From positions 1-30,502 of IMG/VR virus record IMGVR_UViG_3300009419_000059: a DNA stretch of 30,502 nucleotides, one strand, 5' to 3'. Numbering within the stretch: position 1 is the first letter of the stretch; every line of letters starts with the position of its first letter. Below, one piece after another: positions 20,204 through 28,263 of this stretch. The notes under the pieces are model-generated. The model was not told where the DNA came from. It saw only the letters and a program-made list of their open reading frames with translations, and did not search any database. A program made the position numbers and the translations under genes. Origin of the DNA: a virus.

Positions 20204-20319
20204 TTATCCAATATTAGGGGCAAAGTAACTGTTCTGCAATGCAGGGTTCATTGTGGTCACACCGCCTGGTGTAATTCCACCACCACCGCCCTGAGGACTT
20301 AACAAACTTGCCAAAGTAG
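20204..20319 (-). other. Out-of-frame C-terminal tail of the gp7/14-like gene
   Basis: In the frame one base off from the upstream gene, the sequence reads WNAATLASLLSPQGGGGGIT and continues to NPALQNSYFAPNIG, then a stop 3 bases before the next gene's ATG. The composition matches the preceding protein, and the stretch would otherwise be an unusual 98-base gap. Adding one T to the GTT run near 20319 (GTTTGG) joins both parts into a 263-residue protein. Confidence 0.72.
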
Positions 20320-20994
20320 CGGCATTCCAACTTGACCATATCCACCAGCCATTACGTTAGCCGCACCCACTTGACCAGCACCCAAAGCACTAGCACCGCC
20401 AATTCCAAGTTGACCAATGTTTGCCGCTGTTGATGTGCCAAGATTTTGAGCTTGAGTTTGCGCTGTCTGACCAATTCCAGCAAGTGAAGCCAAACGATTG
20501 TAAATATTAGTTTGTTGCGTTTGACCTTGAGTAAAACCTTGTTGTTGTTGCGTCATGTAATTGTTTAACGCATTTTGATAAGCATTAGAAGCGTAATCTT
20601 CTGCAAACTTAGTTCTTGCCAAGTCCACATTAGAACCACCACCACCTACATTCATGGCTTGACCCGTAGCGCCCAAACCTTGTTGCTTCATAAACTCATA
20701 ATTTGGGGCAAGATTTGTTTTTAAATCTGCCGCAGTAAATGGCTTATATGCTGGCGCTTGTTGCGTGAAGTAAGGCAACATTTGATTGATATTTGTTAAT
20801 GCGCCAGTTCCCGCCTCACGATATGGGGCTTGTTGAGCATTGAGAATGTCAAACATTTGCCGTTGTTGATCTGCGGCACGTTGAGTGGCTTCATATTGAA
20901 GCTGAGAAGCGCTTTGAGCAGCACCAGCTTGTTTCTGTGCGCCCGCATAACCCAAAAGGGCTGATCCACCAATTGCTACTGCTACCCAAGTCAT
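20299..20994 (-). CDS. Small ejection/virion protein (gp7/gp14-like), frame-broken at the 3' end
   Basis: The readable frame gives 231 residues. MTWVAVAIGGSALLGYAGAQ is a hydrophobic N-terminal segment typical of small P22-type ejection proteins, followed by a Q-rich helical body (SASQLQYEATQRAADQQRQM) and a glycine-rich end. AAGGAGAATAAT precedes ATG 20994. The last residues (MPLLWQVC) are probably artefactual: a shift of one base restores a natural tail ending at 20204. The break is either a sequencing error or a real mutation. No slippery heptamer supports programmed frameshifting. Confidence 0.72.
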   Translation of the reverse strand: MTWVAVAIGGSALLGYAGAQKQAGAAQSASQLQYEATQRAADQQRQMFDILNAQQAPYREAGTGALTNINQMLPYFTQQAPAYKPFTAADLKTNLAPNYEFMKQQGLGATGQAMNVGGGGSNVDLARTKFAEDYASNAYQNALNNYMTQQQQGFTQGQTQQTNIYNRLASLAGIGQTAQTQAQNLGTSTAANIGQLGIGGASALGAGQVGAANVMAGGYGQVGMPLLWQVC

Positions 20995-20995
20995 A

Positions 20996-21439
20996 TTATT
21001 CTCCTTCAATCTTCAATTTTTTAATGTCATTATTGGCATCAAAAAGTGCGGTTGTATCTGGCTCAATCAATTCAGCCTCAATCTCGTCCAAATCGGTCTT
21101 GTCAGTTCTGTGAATGGTAATGCCAATTGCATCGGTCACAGCCAGAGTTACCCGCTTCGTGCCAGGCTTGGATTCCACAACATCCCCCGCCTGAAGCCTT
21201 TTCATTCCATTTTCTGTCCACGCAATTATCTCGCCTTTTGCACATAAAAAGAAGTGGGGTTCTTTATGAACTTTGCCCACAATTAGAGTGCCAGCGGGAC
21301 GGAAAACCTTACGCATATACATACCTGGGCTAAAACTATGCTCAGTCGTCAACTCTGCCTGTGGCATCAAAGACATTTCAGCCTGTAAACGCTCAATTTG
21401 GTCACGGCTAACATGATCAGGAAGGTCAATCTCGTTCAT
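20996..21439 (-). CDS. Cupin-like phage protein
   Basis: The 147-residue protein contains a double-stranded beta-helix-like core: FRPAGTLIVGKVHKEPHFFL, then KGEIIAWTENGMKRLQAGDV and VESKPGTKRV. The H.E.H.. run followed by G.....G..........G resembles cupin motif 1. Such proteins appear between tail and ejection genes in several podoviruses, but the function is unknown. The acidic N- and C-termini are probably flexible. The start overlaps the end of the upstream gene by 4 bases. Confidence 0.74.
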   Translation of the reverse strand: MNEIDLPDHVSRDQIERLQAEMSLMPQAELTTEHSFSPGMYMRKVFRPAGTLIVGKVHKEPHFFLCAKGEIIAWTENGMKRLQAGDVVESKPGTKRVTLAVTDAIGITIHRTDKTDLDEIEAELIEPDTTALFDANNDIKKLKIEGE

Positions 21440-22296
21440 ACAATGCTTGTAATGATTCCGTTTGTAACTGTGACAGTTTTAGGCGGGACATTAGCCGTGA
21501 TAAATGAGCCACTTACGCCAATGTTTTCAGTTGACATTGTTCCCAAACCCGTAATTGCCGTGTTTGGAATGGTTGTAGAAGCTGTAAAAGGGCTTGTTCC
21601 ATTGCCATAAACATAACCAGTAAGACTATTTGCACCCGATCCACCATTGCCGACAGGCAAAATGCCCGACACATGAGTGGTCAATCCAATCTTGCCCCAT
21701 GATGGCGCTGTTGTTACACCGCCTGAAATAAGTGCATTTCCTGTCGCAACGTCTGCCAATTTAGCCAAAGTTGTTGTGGTATTGGCATATAAAAGATCGC
21801 CAACAGCATAAGAATTAAATCCTGTACCGCCATTAACCGCAATCAAAGTACCCGCCAAAGTAACTGCGCCAGTTGTTGCCGCAGCTGGCGTAAGTCCCGT
21901 TGCTCCACCAGAAAAACTTAAAACACCAGTATTTGAAATAGTTACATTGCCTGTAGGACTAGATACGGAAATTCCAGAGCCAGCAATGTTGGATAAAACA
22001 CCAGTATTGGCTACAGTTATTGTGCCAACGCCATTGGCAACAGAAATGCCTGATCCAGTTGCTAGAGTGTTAAGTGTGTAACCAGTTCCATTGCCAATTA
22101 GTAATTGTCCATTTGTGGGAATGGTTGTAAGGCCAGTACCGCCAGAGGTTACAGCTAAAGCATTTCCAAGATTAACATTGATAAACGATGGGTTCATCAG
22201 CCATAACAACCATTCCTGATTTGGTCTTCCCGTTGTTGCGTTCAGGAATTCACTATAAGGAATGTTAATGTTGTTGTTTGGCAGCGCTGTTGCCAT
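21436..22296 (-). CDS. Tail fibre-like repeat protein
   Basis: The 286-residue protein has an N-terminal NIPYSEFLNATTGRPNQEWLL module that likely attaches to the tail machine. A Gly/Thr/Val/Asn-rich beta repeat region follows, including a tandem copy GSGISVANGVGTITVANTGV and GSGISVSSPTGNVTISNTGV. The end, VTVTNGIITSIV, resembles those of two other tail genes here. Such repeats are typical of fibrous or trimeric virion proteins. It follows the gp10-like gene with TGATG coupling, the place where P22 has its needle gene gp26, so a tail-tip role is possible. Confidence 0.72.
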   Translation of the reverse strand: MATALPNNNINIPYSEFLNATTGRPNQEWLLWLMNPSFINVNLGNALAVTSGGTGLTTIPTNGQLLIGNGTGYTLNTLATGSGISVANGVGTITVANTGVLSNIAGSGISVSSPTGNVTISNTGVLSFSGGATGLTPAAATTGAVTLAGTLIAVNGGTGFNSYAVGDLLYANTTTTLAKLADVATGNALISGGVTTAPSWGKIGLTTHVSGILPVGNGGSGANSLTGYVYGNGTSPFTASTTIPNTAITGLGTMSTENIGVSGSFITANVPPKTVTVTNGIITSIV

Positions 22297-23774
22297 CAGT
22301 TATCTCCCGCACTTGCTTTAAGTTCAGCAGAAACAATAACGGCCTTAATAGGATCGGAAATAGCAACTTCAAATATTCTGTCCCGTGACCAACCCAAACG
22401 CCTCCAAAGCGCTCGGTTAGAGTATTGCCCTATCTTTCCAATAGAAACCCAATGCTCGTTTGAAAAAGTAGAACCACCGTCATTTGACCATCTCAGCATT
22501 GCTTGAGGATCATCGCCTTGACCAGTGGTTAGGCCAACGCCAGGCTGGAACTGAATCTGAAAACTCTCAAAATACTGCCTTTGAAAATCGGTTACTAAAT
22601 GAACAGCTCTACGCAATCTGCGGATTGTTGTTCCATCATCTGTGTAAACTTCATTTTCAAGGCTGTAAATTTTGCCGTTTTGAAAATCACCAACAAGGTA
22701 TGAGTTATTAAAATAACAACCGCAATTTGATCTGTGACGATAATATTGACCTGATGTTGGATTCCAAGAAAGCCATTTGTGCCATGACTTTGTTGAACTG
22801 TCATAAACCCATGTCAAACCATTTTCTATGCTTGGAAACGTACAAACATACATTTCGTGACCTTGAATTTGATAGGTGTAAGCAATAGCATCTGAAACAA
22901 TTTGATTCAACAAAGACTGCTCAACAGCATGGGTTGAAATTTTTACAAATGTGTATCCATTGACCATTTCGATGGTTGAATTGCCTCGGGTATCTTTTGC
23001 CACAAATGCAAAAGAATCCATAAATCTAGCAATTGAAAATCGTGCGCCAAGTCCAGATTGGATTGAAGTGCCAGGCACTCTTTGAAACGGAAAAGTCGTA
23101 ATTCCCGCAATTACATTGCCCACATCCGTCCAAACTTCTGTAGTCACTTCGCCCATCAAATAAACTTGTCTTCGATCAACAATCAAACTGACCAAGTTAT
23201 CAGGAGAGCCATTTTTAGTTCCGTATAAGGCTTGGGTAGAAAGACTAGACCCAAGATCGGTACAAGCCCAATTTTGTGTGCCTGGCTCGTTGTAAATGTT
23301 GTAACTGTCCACAACATCCACCACAGTAGCGCCTTGCCAAGGGCCATCTGTTGATGGAAGAATAGTAAAAGTATTAGTAGAAACAACCCATGTGTAACGA
23401 TTTGGGCCATCAACAATATAGGCAGTCAAACCCGCTGAAGTGGTTATATTGTCAGAAATAGAAACAGGGCCAACACTTGTGGTTAAAGTTCCCACTTGTG
23501 TTGCTATGTAAGAAGTATCAATCTTATAGACACGATTCCCGCAAACAGCAAGAACGTATTGTTCGCCAGAAAGAGTCCTCATGCCACGCACTTCTGCGCC
23601 AGCGGGTAAGGTAACTTTAGTCACCAAGCCTGGCGTTGGATACAGCGCAACCACACCCCGATTACCAGGCTGTTTGGTAGGATCAATCTCTGCAAAGAAA
23701 TTGATGCACTCTTGATCATCTTGGTAGATTGATGGTGCAGTATAAGAAGTGCCGACAAAACCAAAATCAGGCAT
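22296..23774 (-). CDS. Tail-hub DNA stabilisation protein, P22 gp10-like
   Basis: The 492-residue length and the N-terminus GFVGTSYTAPSIYQDDQECI followed by NFFAEIDP, YPTPGLV and VRGMRTL identify the P22 gp10 family. In P22, six gp10 copies extend the tail below gp4 and help retain packaged DNA. Later segments (GARFSIARFMDSFAFVAKD, EMYVCTFPS, WVYDSSTKSWHKW) are characteristic beta-propeller-like blades. It is placed between the gp4-like and tip genes, as in P22. AAAGGATAAAAA precedes the ATG. Confidence 0.9.
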   Translation of the reverse strand: MPDFGFVGTSYTAPSIYQDDQECINFFAEIDPTKQPGNRGVVALYPTPGLVTKVTLPAGAEVRGMRTLSGEQYVLAVCGNRVYKIDTSYIATQVGTLTTSVGPVSISDNITTSAGLTAYIVDGPNRYTWVVSTNTFTILPSTDGPWQGATVVDVVDSYNIYNEPGTQNWACTDLGSSLSTQALYGTKNGSPDNLVSLIVDRRQVYLMGEVTTEVWTDVGNVIAGITTFPFQRVPGTSIQSGLGARFSIARFMDSFAFVAKDTRGNSTIEMVNGYTFVKISTHAVEQSLLNQIVSDAIAYTYQIQGHEMYVCTFPSIENGLTWVYDSSTKSWHKWLSWNPTSGQYYRHRSNCGCYFNNSYLVGDFQNGKIYSLENEVYTDDGTTIRRLRRAVHLVTDFQRQYFESFQIQFQPGVGLTTGQGDDPQAMLRWSNDGGSTFSNEHWVSIGKIGQYSNRALWRRLGWSRDRIFEVAISDPIKAVIVSAELKASAGDN

Positions 23775-23784
23775 TTTTTATCCT

Positions 23785-24759
23785 TTAACGGAAGCCGCCA
23801 TCCATAATAAAACCAGCGTCTTTTGCCCTTCCAACCATCAAAGCCTCTGGATAACGTGCAATCTGCACTGGCTTCATGTTCGTGCGCTTAATAGTAGCTT
23901 TTCCTTGCGCTGCAAACGCATTGATCATTCCAATCTGAACCGCATTTGTTTTGCCATACATCGGAAGCAAACGCTCTGCCAAGCACCACCTCAAAGCCAT
24001 GTTATAGCCTTCAGGAAGTGAAATCGTATCATTCAAAGTTTGAAATTGACGGAAAATTGTTTGTGTGAACAAATGCAATTCACCTTGTGATGGATTGGGG
24101 TAAACATAAATAGTCCCCAATAATTCAGAAGGTTGATAGTAAATTGCTTTTGCCCAAGGGCCATTCAATTGTTTGATGCCAATAGATTCATATTCTTCAA
24201 GGCTCAGAATTGACAAGGGATAGTCAAGATAGCCACCCGCAATGTTTGTACCGCCTTGCTGAGTTGCTACCCGCACAAAGCCTGATTCAATGTTTAAAGG
24301 ACGCTCGTAATAAGCCGTAATTGTGGTGCTAGAAGCTGTTTGGCTTTGACTGACTGTGTATGTACCACCTTCATTCACATTGCCGCCAGCGCCCGTTACA
24401 AAGCCCACAATGCGTGTTCCTGATGTGATGCCTGTGCCACTCAATGTCATGCCAATGTTGATACCACCCGCTGTGACCCCATTTGCAGGGACTGTCAAAG
24501 TCGTTCCAGAAATTGAGCCTGTAAAGGTTGCACCCATTTGCCCGCTTGGGCCAATGGTGTATTGGACTTGGTTTTGAGTGGTTTGAAAAATGATCTCACT
24601 ACGGTAGAAAACCATCATGTTTTCATTTGACCATTGTGCAACCATGTCATTGAGCATATCCAATGCGTCTTGCGCTTCATCAGCCGTTGGCACTTCACCA
24701 GCCGCAACAGCGCCAATGTCCTTCATGGCTCTGGTAATAATGTCAATTGGCTGAGTCAT
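23785..24759 (-). CDS. Head-to-tail adaptor, P22 gp4-like, with inserted beta domain
   Basis: P22 gp4 binds under the portal and begins tail assembly. The N-terminus ([20 protein letters not shown], then [20 protein letters not shown]) and later segments ([31 protein letters not shown]) match the family. Between about residues 72 and 149 an extra segment begins [16 protein letters not shown], contains [17 protein letters not shown] and ends [19 protein letters not shown]. This Gly/Thr-rich beta module is widespread in phage surface proteins. It makes the protein 324 residues, against 166 in P22. AAGGATTTGCT precedes the ATG. Confidence 0.86.
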   Translation of the reverse strand: MTQPIDIITRAMKDIGAVAAGEVPTADEAQDALDMLNDMVAQWSNENMMVFYRSEIIFQTTQNQVQYTIGPSGQMGATFTGSISGTTLTVPANGVTAGGINIGMTLSGTGITSGTRIVGFVTGAGGNVNEGGTYTVSQSQTASSTTITAYYERPLNIESGFVRVATQQGGTNIAGGYLDYPLSILSLEEYESIGIKQLNGPWAKAIYYQPSELLGTIYVYPNPSQGELHLFTQTIFRQFQTLNDTISLPEGYNMALRWCLAERLLPMYGKTNAVQIGMINAFAAQGKATIKRTNMKPVQIARYPEALMVGRAKDAGFIMDGGFR

Positions 24760-24777
24760 AGCAAATCCTTACGCTAA

Positions 24778-25014
24778 TTATGCTTCTTGAGATGCTTGAT
24801 AAGCAGCAATAACGTCAGCAGTGTGAACAGAAGCAGCAACGGCTTGCACCTTGGCATCTTCTGCACTGTAATCATTGCCTGGAGCAATTACACGATGCTC
24901 AAACGATTCGGCAATTTCAACATCATTTGATAAAACTGATGTTTTTACACGAACACGAATTACATCATTTTTCATGATTTCAATTAAGTCAATGGTAAAT
25001 TTTGTTGTAAGCAT
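24778..25014 (-). CDS. Small phage protein, 78 aa
   Basis: Unrecognised function. MLTTKFTIDLIEIMKNDVIR is followed by ESFEHRVIAPGNDYSAEDAK, VQAVAASVHTADVI and AAYQASQEA. The HR.(V/I).PG.DYSAE...VQA...VWT pattern recurs in short proteins between tail genes of many phages. AAGGAAAAATC precedes the ATG. Confidence 0.75.
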   Translation of the reverse strand: MLTTKFTIDLIEIMKNDVIRVRVKTSVLSNDVEIAESFEHRVIAPGNDYSAEDAKVQAVAASVHTADVIAAYQASQEA

Positions 25015-25030
25015 GATTTTTCCTTAAAGT

Positions 25031-25101
25031 TTATTTTTCAACCCAGTTAATATTACTACTTTCAGATTCTTTAACATACATTGATGAAAGAAAACTGCCA
25101 T
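25031..25101 (-). pseudogene. Frame-broken micro-ORF between tail genes
   Basis: AAGGACAAATC stands before ATG 25101, a good ribosome site. The frame as written gives 25 odd residues (MAVFFHQCMLKN...) ending at 25024. One extra T in the TTTT run gives MAVFLSSMYVKESESSNINW plus VEK, ending at 25031, which looks far more natural. It may be a real 23-residue peptide hit by a one-base deletion, or chance. Confidence 0.4.
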
Positions 25102-25110
25102 GATTTGTCC

Positions 25111-26505
25111 TTATACCAAAGTCGTAATTACGTTGCCAGAATTATCAACAGAGATCACATATTGGTTTGTGTTGTCAGGTGTAGTCACAACGATGCCGTT
25201 TTTGGCGTAAACACTTTTCCATTTATTGGTTGTTGTTCCCAAAGTTCCTACTGCACTTAGCTCTGGGTAAACATTACCAGTTTCACCATCGCCAATAATG
25301 GTTCCAATACTATATCCTGCTGAATTTCTAGCAAACAATGTAATTAATCCATTTCCATCACCTGATGGGTTTACAACAGTTGCGGCAACAGAACCAAATG
25401 AAACCAAAACTTGATCACTTTTTTTGGCGTGTAATTCCAGTTGAGTAGTTGTGTTTACATCTGCCGTACCAGAATTGCCAATAACTGCAAAAACTCCACT
25501 ACCAGAAGCAGACTTTTGCGTGAAGTTAAAAAGTTTTGTAGATGACCCGACAGGATTCCCACATAAAACACCCATTAACGGATCAACAACCGAGTTAACT
25601 TCGCCAGAAGTATTTACAATAACTTGTGCGCTTAGATTATTTCCGGCAACAATGATGTTATTTTTGCTCAATTGGCCTGATGTGCCGTTATTTACAAATT
25701 CAATGTCAGTGCCGCCTGTTGGTTGCTCCCAATACAAGTTATTAAACGAATTATTGATGCCTTCACAACGCAATTTGCGTTCCCACTGACCCTCTACGAT
25801 GGTTCCGTAAAAGTTGATGCCGTTGGTTGTTGTGTATGTAGTGCTATTTCGTATATCAATGCAACGTGAGCCTGTTACAGTTGAGTACCCACCTAGAGAA
25901 ATTTCTCCACCATATACATTAACTCCTGTGCAGAATGAGTTGACAGAATCTGTCGCATCGAACACCATGCCGTATTTACAGAATCGGACTCGGTGAGAAT
26001 AGAAATCAATGTAGGAAACTCCAACACCTTCAGAGGAAAGCACCGTTCCGTAAGCATATCCTGTAATGCTAATATTTCTAAAAATACACTTTAGCGTTCC
26101 TTGAGAACCAGTACCAATAAGCTCCAATCCAGTACCAGTCAATGCGCCTGTGTTGGTGGTAGAAAATGTAGGTTTTGAAATTGTCAAATTGCTGGCGTAA
26201 ACAAAATTTGCATTAACTCTTACTGCTCGTCCTGTTGCAGACGAATCATATAAAAGCAAAGCCCCGTTGCCTTCAATGACCATTGACTTGTTGATTAGCA
26301 CTCCAACAGCACCAGACCCAATGTTATATGCTTTTCCACCAGTAAACTGCAATGTACCTTGGTAACTGCTTGGCATTGCCGCAATCGCTAGTGCAATGTA
26401 AGTTGATACGTCTGTCGTTTCAGTATTAGTACCAGCGGGAATAAAATCATCAACCGAAACCGGAGCGCCAGTAATCATTGAATAGGAAACTTTAGTGAGA
26501 GACAT
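25111..26505 (-). CDS. Tailspike with predicted beta-helix
   Basis: The 464-residue protein begins VSYSMITGAPVSVDDFIPAG, a head-binding motif common to phage tailspikes. Repeated short strands follow with aligned Asn/Gly/Ile residues (SMVIEGNGALLLYDS, FRNISITGYAYGT, SFCTGVNVYGGEISLGG), as in right-handed beta-helix polysaccharide-binding or -degrading spikes. The C-terminal part (about 350-464) is a second beta domain that ends YVISVDNSGNVITTLV. It would recognise the host surface glycan. Catalytic acids cannot be assigned by eye. AAGGAATCATT precedes the ATG. Confidence 0.8.
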   Translation of the reverse strand: MSLTKVSYSMITGAPVSVDDFIPAGTNTETTDVSTYIALAIAAMPSSYQGTLQFTGGKAYNIGSGAVGVLINKSMVIEGNGALLLYDSSATGRAVRVNANFVYASNLTISKPTFSTTNTGALTGTGLELIGTGSQGTLKCIFRNISITGYAYGTVLSSEGVGVSYIDFYSHRVRFCKYGMVFDATDSVNSFCTGVNVYGGEISLGGYSTVTGSRCIDIRNSTTYTTTNGINFYGTIVEGQWERKLRCEGINNSFNNLYWEQPTGGTDIEFVNNGTSGQLSKNNIIVAGNNLSAQVIVNTSGEVNSVVDPLMGVLCGNPVGSSTKLFNFTQKSASGSGVFAVIGNSGTADVNTTTQLELHAKKSDQVLVSFGSVAATVVNPSGDGNGLITLFARNSAGYSIGTIIGDGETGNVYPELSAVGTLGTTTNKWKSVYAKNGIVVTTPDNTNQYVISVDNSGNVITTLV

Positions 26506-26514
26506 AATGATTCC

Positions 26515-27189
26515 TTAAACTAGCGTAATTGCACCAGCGTTATTTATCGTGATAGTTTTGGTAGTTAATCCGTCTGGACTTGTTACGGTAACACCTTTAC
26601 CCACACCGTTAATAAGTAAGTTTCCTGAAGTAATATACACATTACCCGTAGGACCATCAATTTGAAATGCGGCAGTAGAAAATGTAGTACCGCCATTCGC
26701 TGTAGAAGGTATAAATTCAAATCTACTTGCCGCTGTCAGGTTGTGACCAAACTTCCAGTTGCGGTAAGTATTGGTGTTCCGCATAATGAACGAACCAACC
26801 CCATCAGCAGATGGGACGGCTGGGCCAAGGTTAATAACACCCGTACCGGTAGTTGTAGACAGCGCAGTAGTATTGCCACTAGTGGATGTAAACGAGGTGG
26901 ATGTAACTGCTGCGGGAGTAGTCCCGCCAATCGCACCTGGTGCGGCAAAAGTAGCACCATTTAAACTACTCGCGTTCAAGTTAGCAACATTGGTTGTGCT
27001 TGCTATAACCAAAGGTGCTGTTCCCGTTGCAATTGTAGATGTGTATTGAGTTGCACTAACTGCCCGTCCAGCGGTCAAGTCACTCACGGCAACTTTTACC
27101 GTTGTACTAGATTGAACAATAGGTAATACTTCAGTCCCTGCTAGGGGTGCTGTTGCACTGGTTAGGGCGCTAATCTTTTTATCTGCCAT
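26515..27189 (-). CDS. Tail fibre/spike-associated protein
   Basis: The 224-residue protein opens MADKKISALTSATAPLAGTE then VLPIVQSSTTVKVAVSDLTAG, an N-terminal module seen in many phage fibres. A Thr/Ser/Ala-rich shaft follows, then a more globular part (MRNTNTYRNWKFGHNLTAAS, FEFIPSTANGG) and the end ITINNAGAITLV. Its place beside the tailspike and the virion-attachment-like gene suggests a branched receptor-binding apparatus. AAGGAATCATC precedes the ATG. Confidence 0.75.
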   Translation of the reverse strand: MADKKISALTSATAPLAGTEVLPIVQSSTTVKVAVSDLTAGRAVSATQYTSTIATGTAPLVIASTTNVANLNASSLNGATFAAPGAIGGTTPAAVTSTSFTSTSGNTTALSTTTGTGVINLGPAVPSADGVGSFIMRNTNTYRNWKFGHNLTAASRFEFIPSTANGGTTFSTAAFQIDGPTGNVYITSGNLLINGVGKGVTVTSPDGLTTKTITINNAGAITLV

Positions 27190-27198
27190 GATGATTCC

Positions 27199-27699
27199 TT
27201 AGAAATAAGTCACTTCAATCGTTGATGTGTAAGGCGGTGCAGTTGAGAATGTCAGCGTTGTGCCACTTAAAGAAAATGTGTTCTTTTGTTGATAAACGCC
27301 ATTAACATAGACTTGTGTATTGTTCTCATCTGTGGGGGCGGCTGTTAACGTGAAATTAACTTGACTGCCTGTGCCTGTGAAATTATCCACATAGGCAGTC
27401 CGTCCACCAGTACCAAAAATATTGTCATAAGTTGCAATCAAAACATCCGCAGAAGTCTTGAGAACAAACTTATAAGAAAAACCCATCAGAAGCCAAATTT
27501 CACCACTAGGCACTCGGCCTGATGAATCTAAAATGATTGGATTTGTATGGGCGATATTCCCTGCGCTTGTTGTATAAGTCGCCTGTGGCGTTGTGGTTGT
27601 AGCTTGATAGGTGTAGATTTTCCCGCCAGCAAGGGGAACACCATTGTTGTCAAAGAATTGCCATCCTACGCCACCAAATGCTGAAATATTTACATTCAT
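27199..27699 (-). CDS. Virion-attachment-type tail protein, P22 spike head-binding-like
   Basis: The 166-residue protein reads like a separate head-binding domain: GGVGWQFFDNNGVPLAGGKI, YTYQATTTTPQATYT, NPIILDSSGRV and EIWLLMGFSYKFVLK, all typical of N-terminal domains of phage tailspikes and fibres. The remaining part (FTGTGSQVNFTLTAAPTDEN, VYVNGVYQQKNTF) is a small beta module also frequent in fibres. As a stand-alone protein it may act as an adaptor for the spike proteins encoded next to it. GGAGTAATAA precedes the ATG, inside the end of the upstream small gene. Confidence 0.78.
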   Translation of the reverse strand: MNVNISAFGGVGWQFFDNNGVPLAGGKIYTYQATTTTPQATYTTSAGNIAHTNPIILDSSGRVPSGEIWLLMGFSYKFVLKTSADVLIATYDNIFGTGGRTAYVDNFTGTGSQVNFTLTAAPTDENNTQVYVNGVYQQKNTFSLSGTTLTFSTAPPYTSTIEVTYF

Positions 27700-27702
27700 T
27701 TA

Positions 27703-27837
27703 TTACTCCAAGACAATTTGGTCACCATTTTCTTGCAATAAACTAAATCCGTCTTCTTGCAAAAGATAGCCAAATACATGACCCGCCCCAAGCGTACACT
27801 TGAAACGATACATTCGGATTCCAAGACCCCGAATCAT
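27703..27837 (-). CDS. Small protein with LLQEDG/LLQENG repeat, 44 aa
   Basis: MIRGLGIRMYRFKCTLGAGH is followed by FGYLLQEDGFSLLQENGDQI and a short end. The repeat LLQEDG...LLQENG with a terminal VLE matches short phage proteins found in tail clusters. The ATG abuts the upstream stop (TAAATG), GAAGG lies upstream, and the end carries the ribosome site of the next gene. It is too short for common thresholds. Function unknown. Confidence 0.66.
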   Translation of the reverse strand: MIRGLGIRMYRFKCTLGAGHVFGYLLQEDGFSLLQENGDQIVLE

Positions 27838-28170
27838 TTAGATGCCTTCACCCGCTATGACTTCAAAAGCATTAGCAGTAGCAGATTTAAACCAAACATT
27901 TGGAGGCAAAGTGAAAACTTCAACAGATTCAGGAAACATTCCAATTACGTTCTGTGATGGACTTCCCGCTGTTGGAGTTGTAACCGTTCCAATAGCTACA
28001 GTCGCACCAGTTGGATCGGCTGGTTTCCATCCAAAATAAGCTGTGCTAGTGGATAAATTGCGAATACGGTAAGAAACAGCATTGACGTTATCTTGTGTCT
28101 TGACTTGAACATCAGACGTAGTTACAAGATACGTTTGCCCTTTGGGTGAAAATGCGTTCACAGTTGACAT
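27838..28170 (-). CDS. Beta-rich structural-type protein, 110 aa
   Basis: Unrecognised. It has a predicted beta-sandwich composition (SYRIRNLSTSTAYFGWKPAD, GMFPESVEVFTLPPNVW, ANAFEVIAGEG). Proteins of this kind between coat and tail genes are often virion decoration or fibre components. GAGGAATAAAA precedes the ATG. It is the first gene after the terminator at 28213-28246, so it and the genes downstream are expressed by readthrough or from an unseen promoter. Confidence 0.72.
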   Translation of the reverse strand: MSTVNAFSPKGQTYLVTTSDVQVKTQDNVNAVSYRIRNLSTSTAYFGWKPADPTGATVAIGTVTTPTAGSPSQNVIGMFPESVEVFTLPPNVWFKSATANAFEVIAGEGI

Positions 28171-28212
28171 TTTTATTCCTCAATAGGTTTAACAAATTAT
28201 AGGCTTATAAAA

Positions 28213-28246
28213 AGAAAAAGCCACCCCTTTTGGGGGTAGCCTTTTC
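28213..28246 (-). terminator. Strong terminator after the capsid genes
   Basis: On the minus strand AAAAGGCTACCCC pairs with GGGGTGGCTTTTT over a short A-rich loop, and the T-run continues into CTTTTTAT. The plus strand also shows a T-run (CTTTTC), so it may work in both directions. It separates coat and the 140-residue protein from the tail genes, which would lower tail gene expression relative to coat. This is the usual stoichiometric need. Confidence 0.85.
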
Positions 28247-28263
28247 AATTATTTCATGCCAAA

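Noticed and set aside
20300-20325. Programmed -1 frameshift in the ejection-protein gene
   Set aside because: No X XXY YYZ slippery heptamer or obvious stimulatory hairpin is present in the overlap of the two frames. A lost T is simpler.
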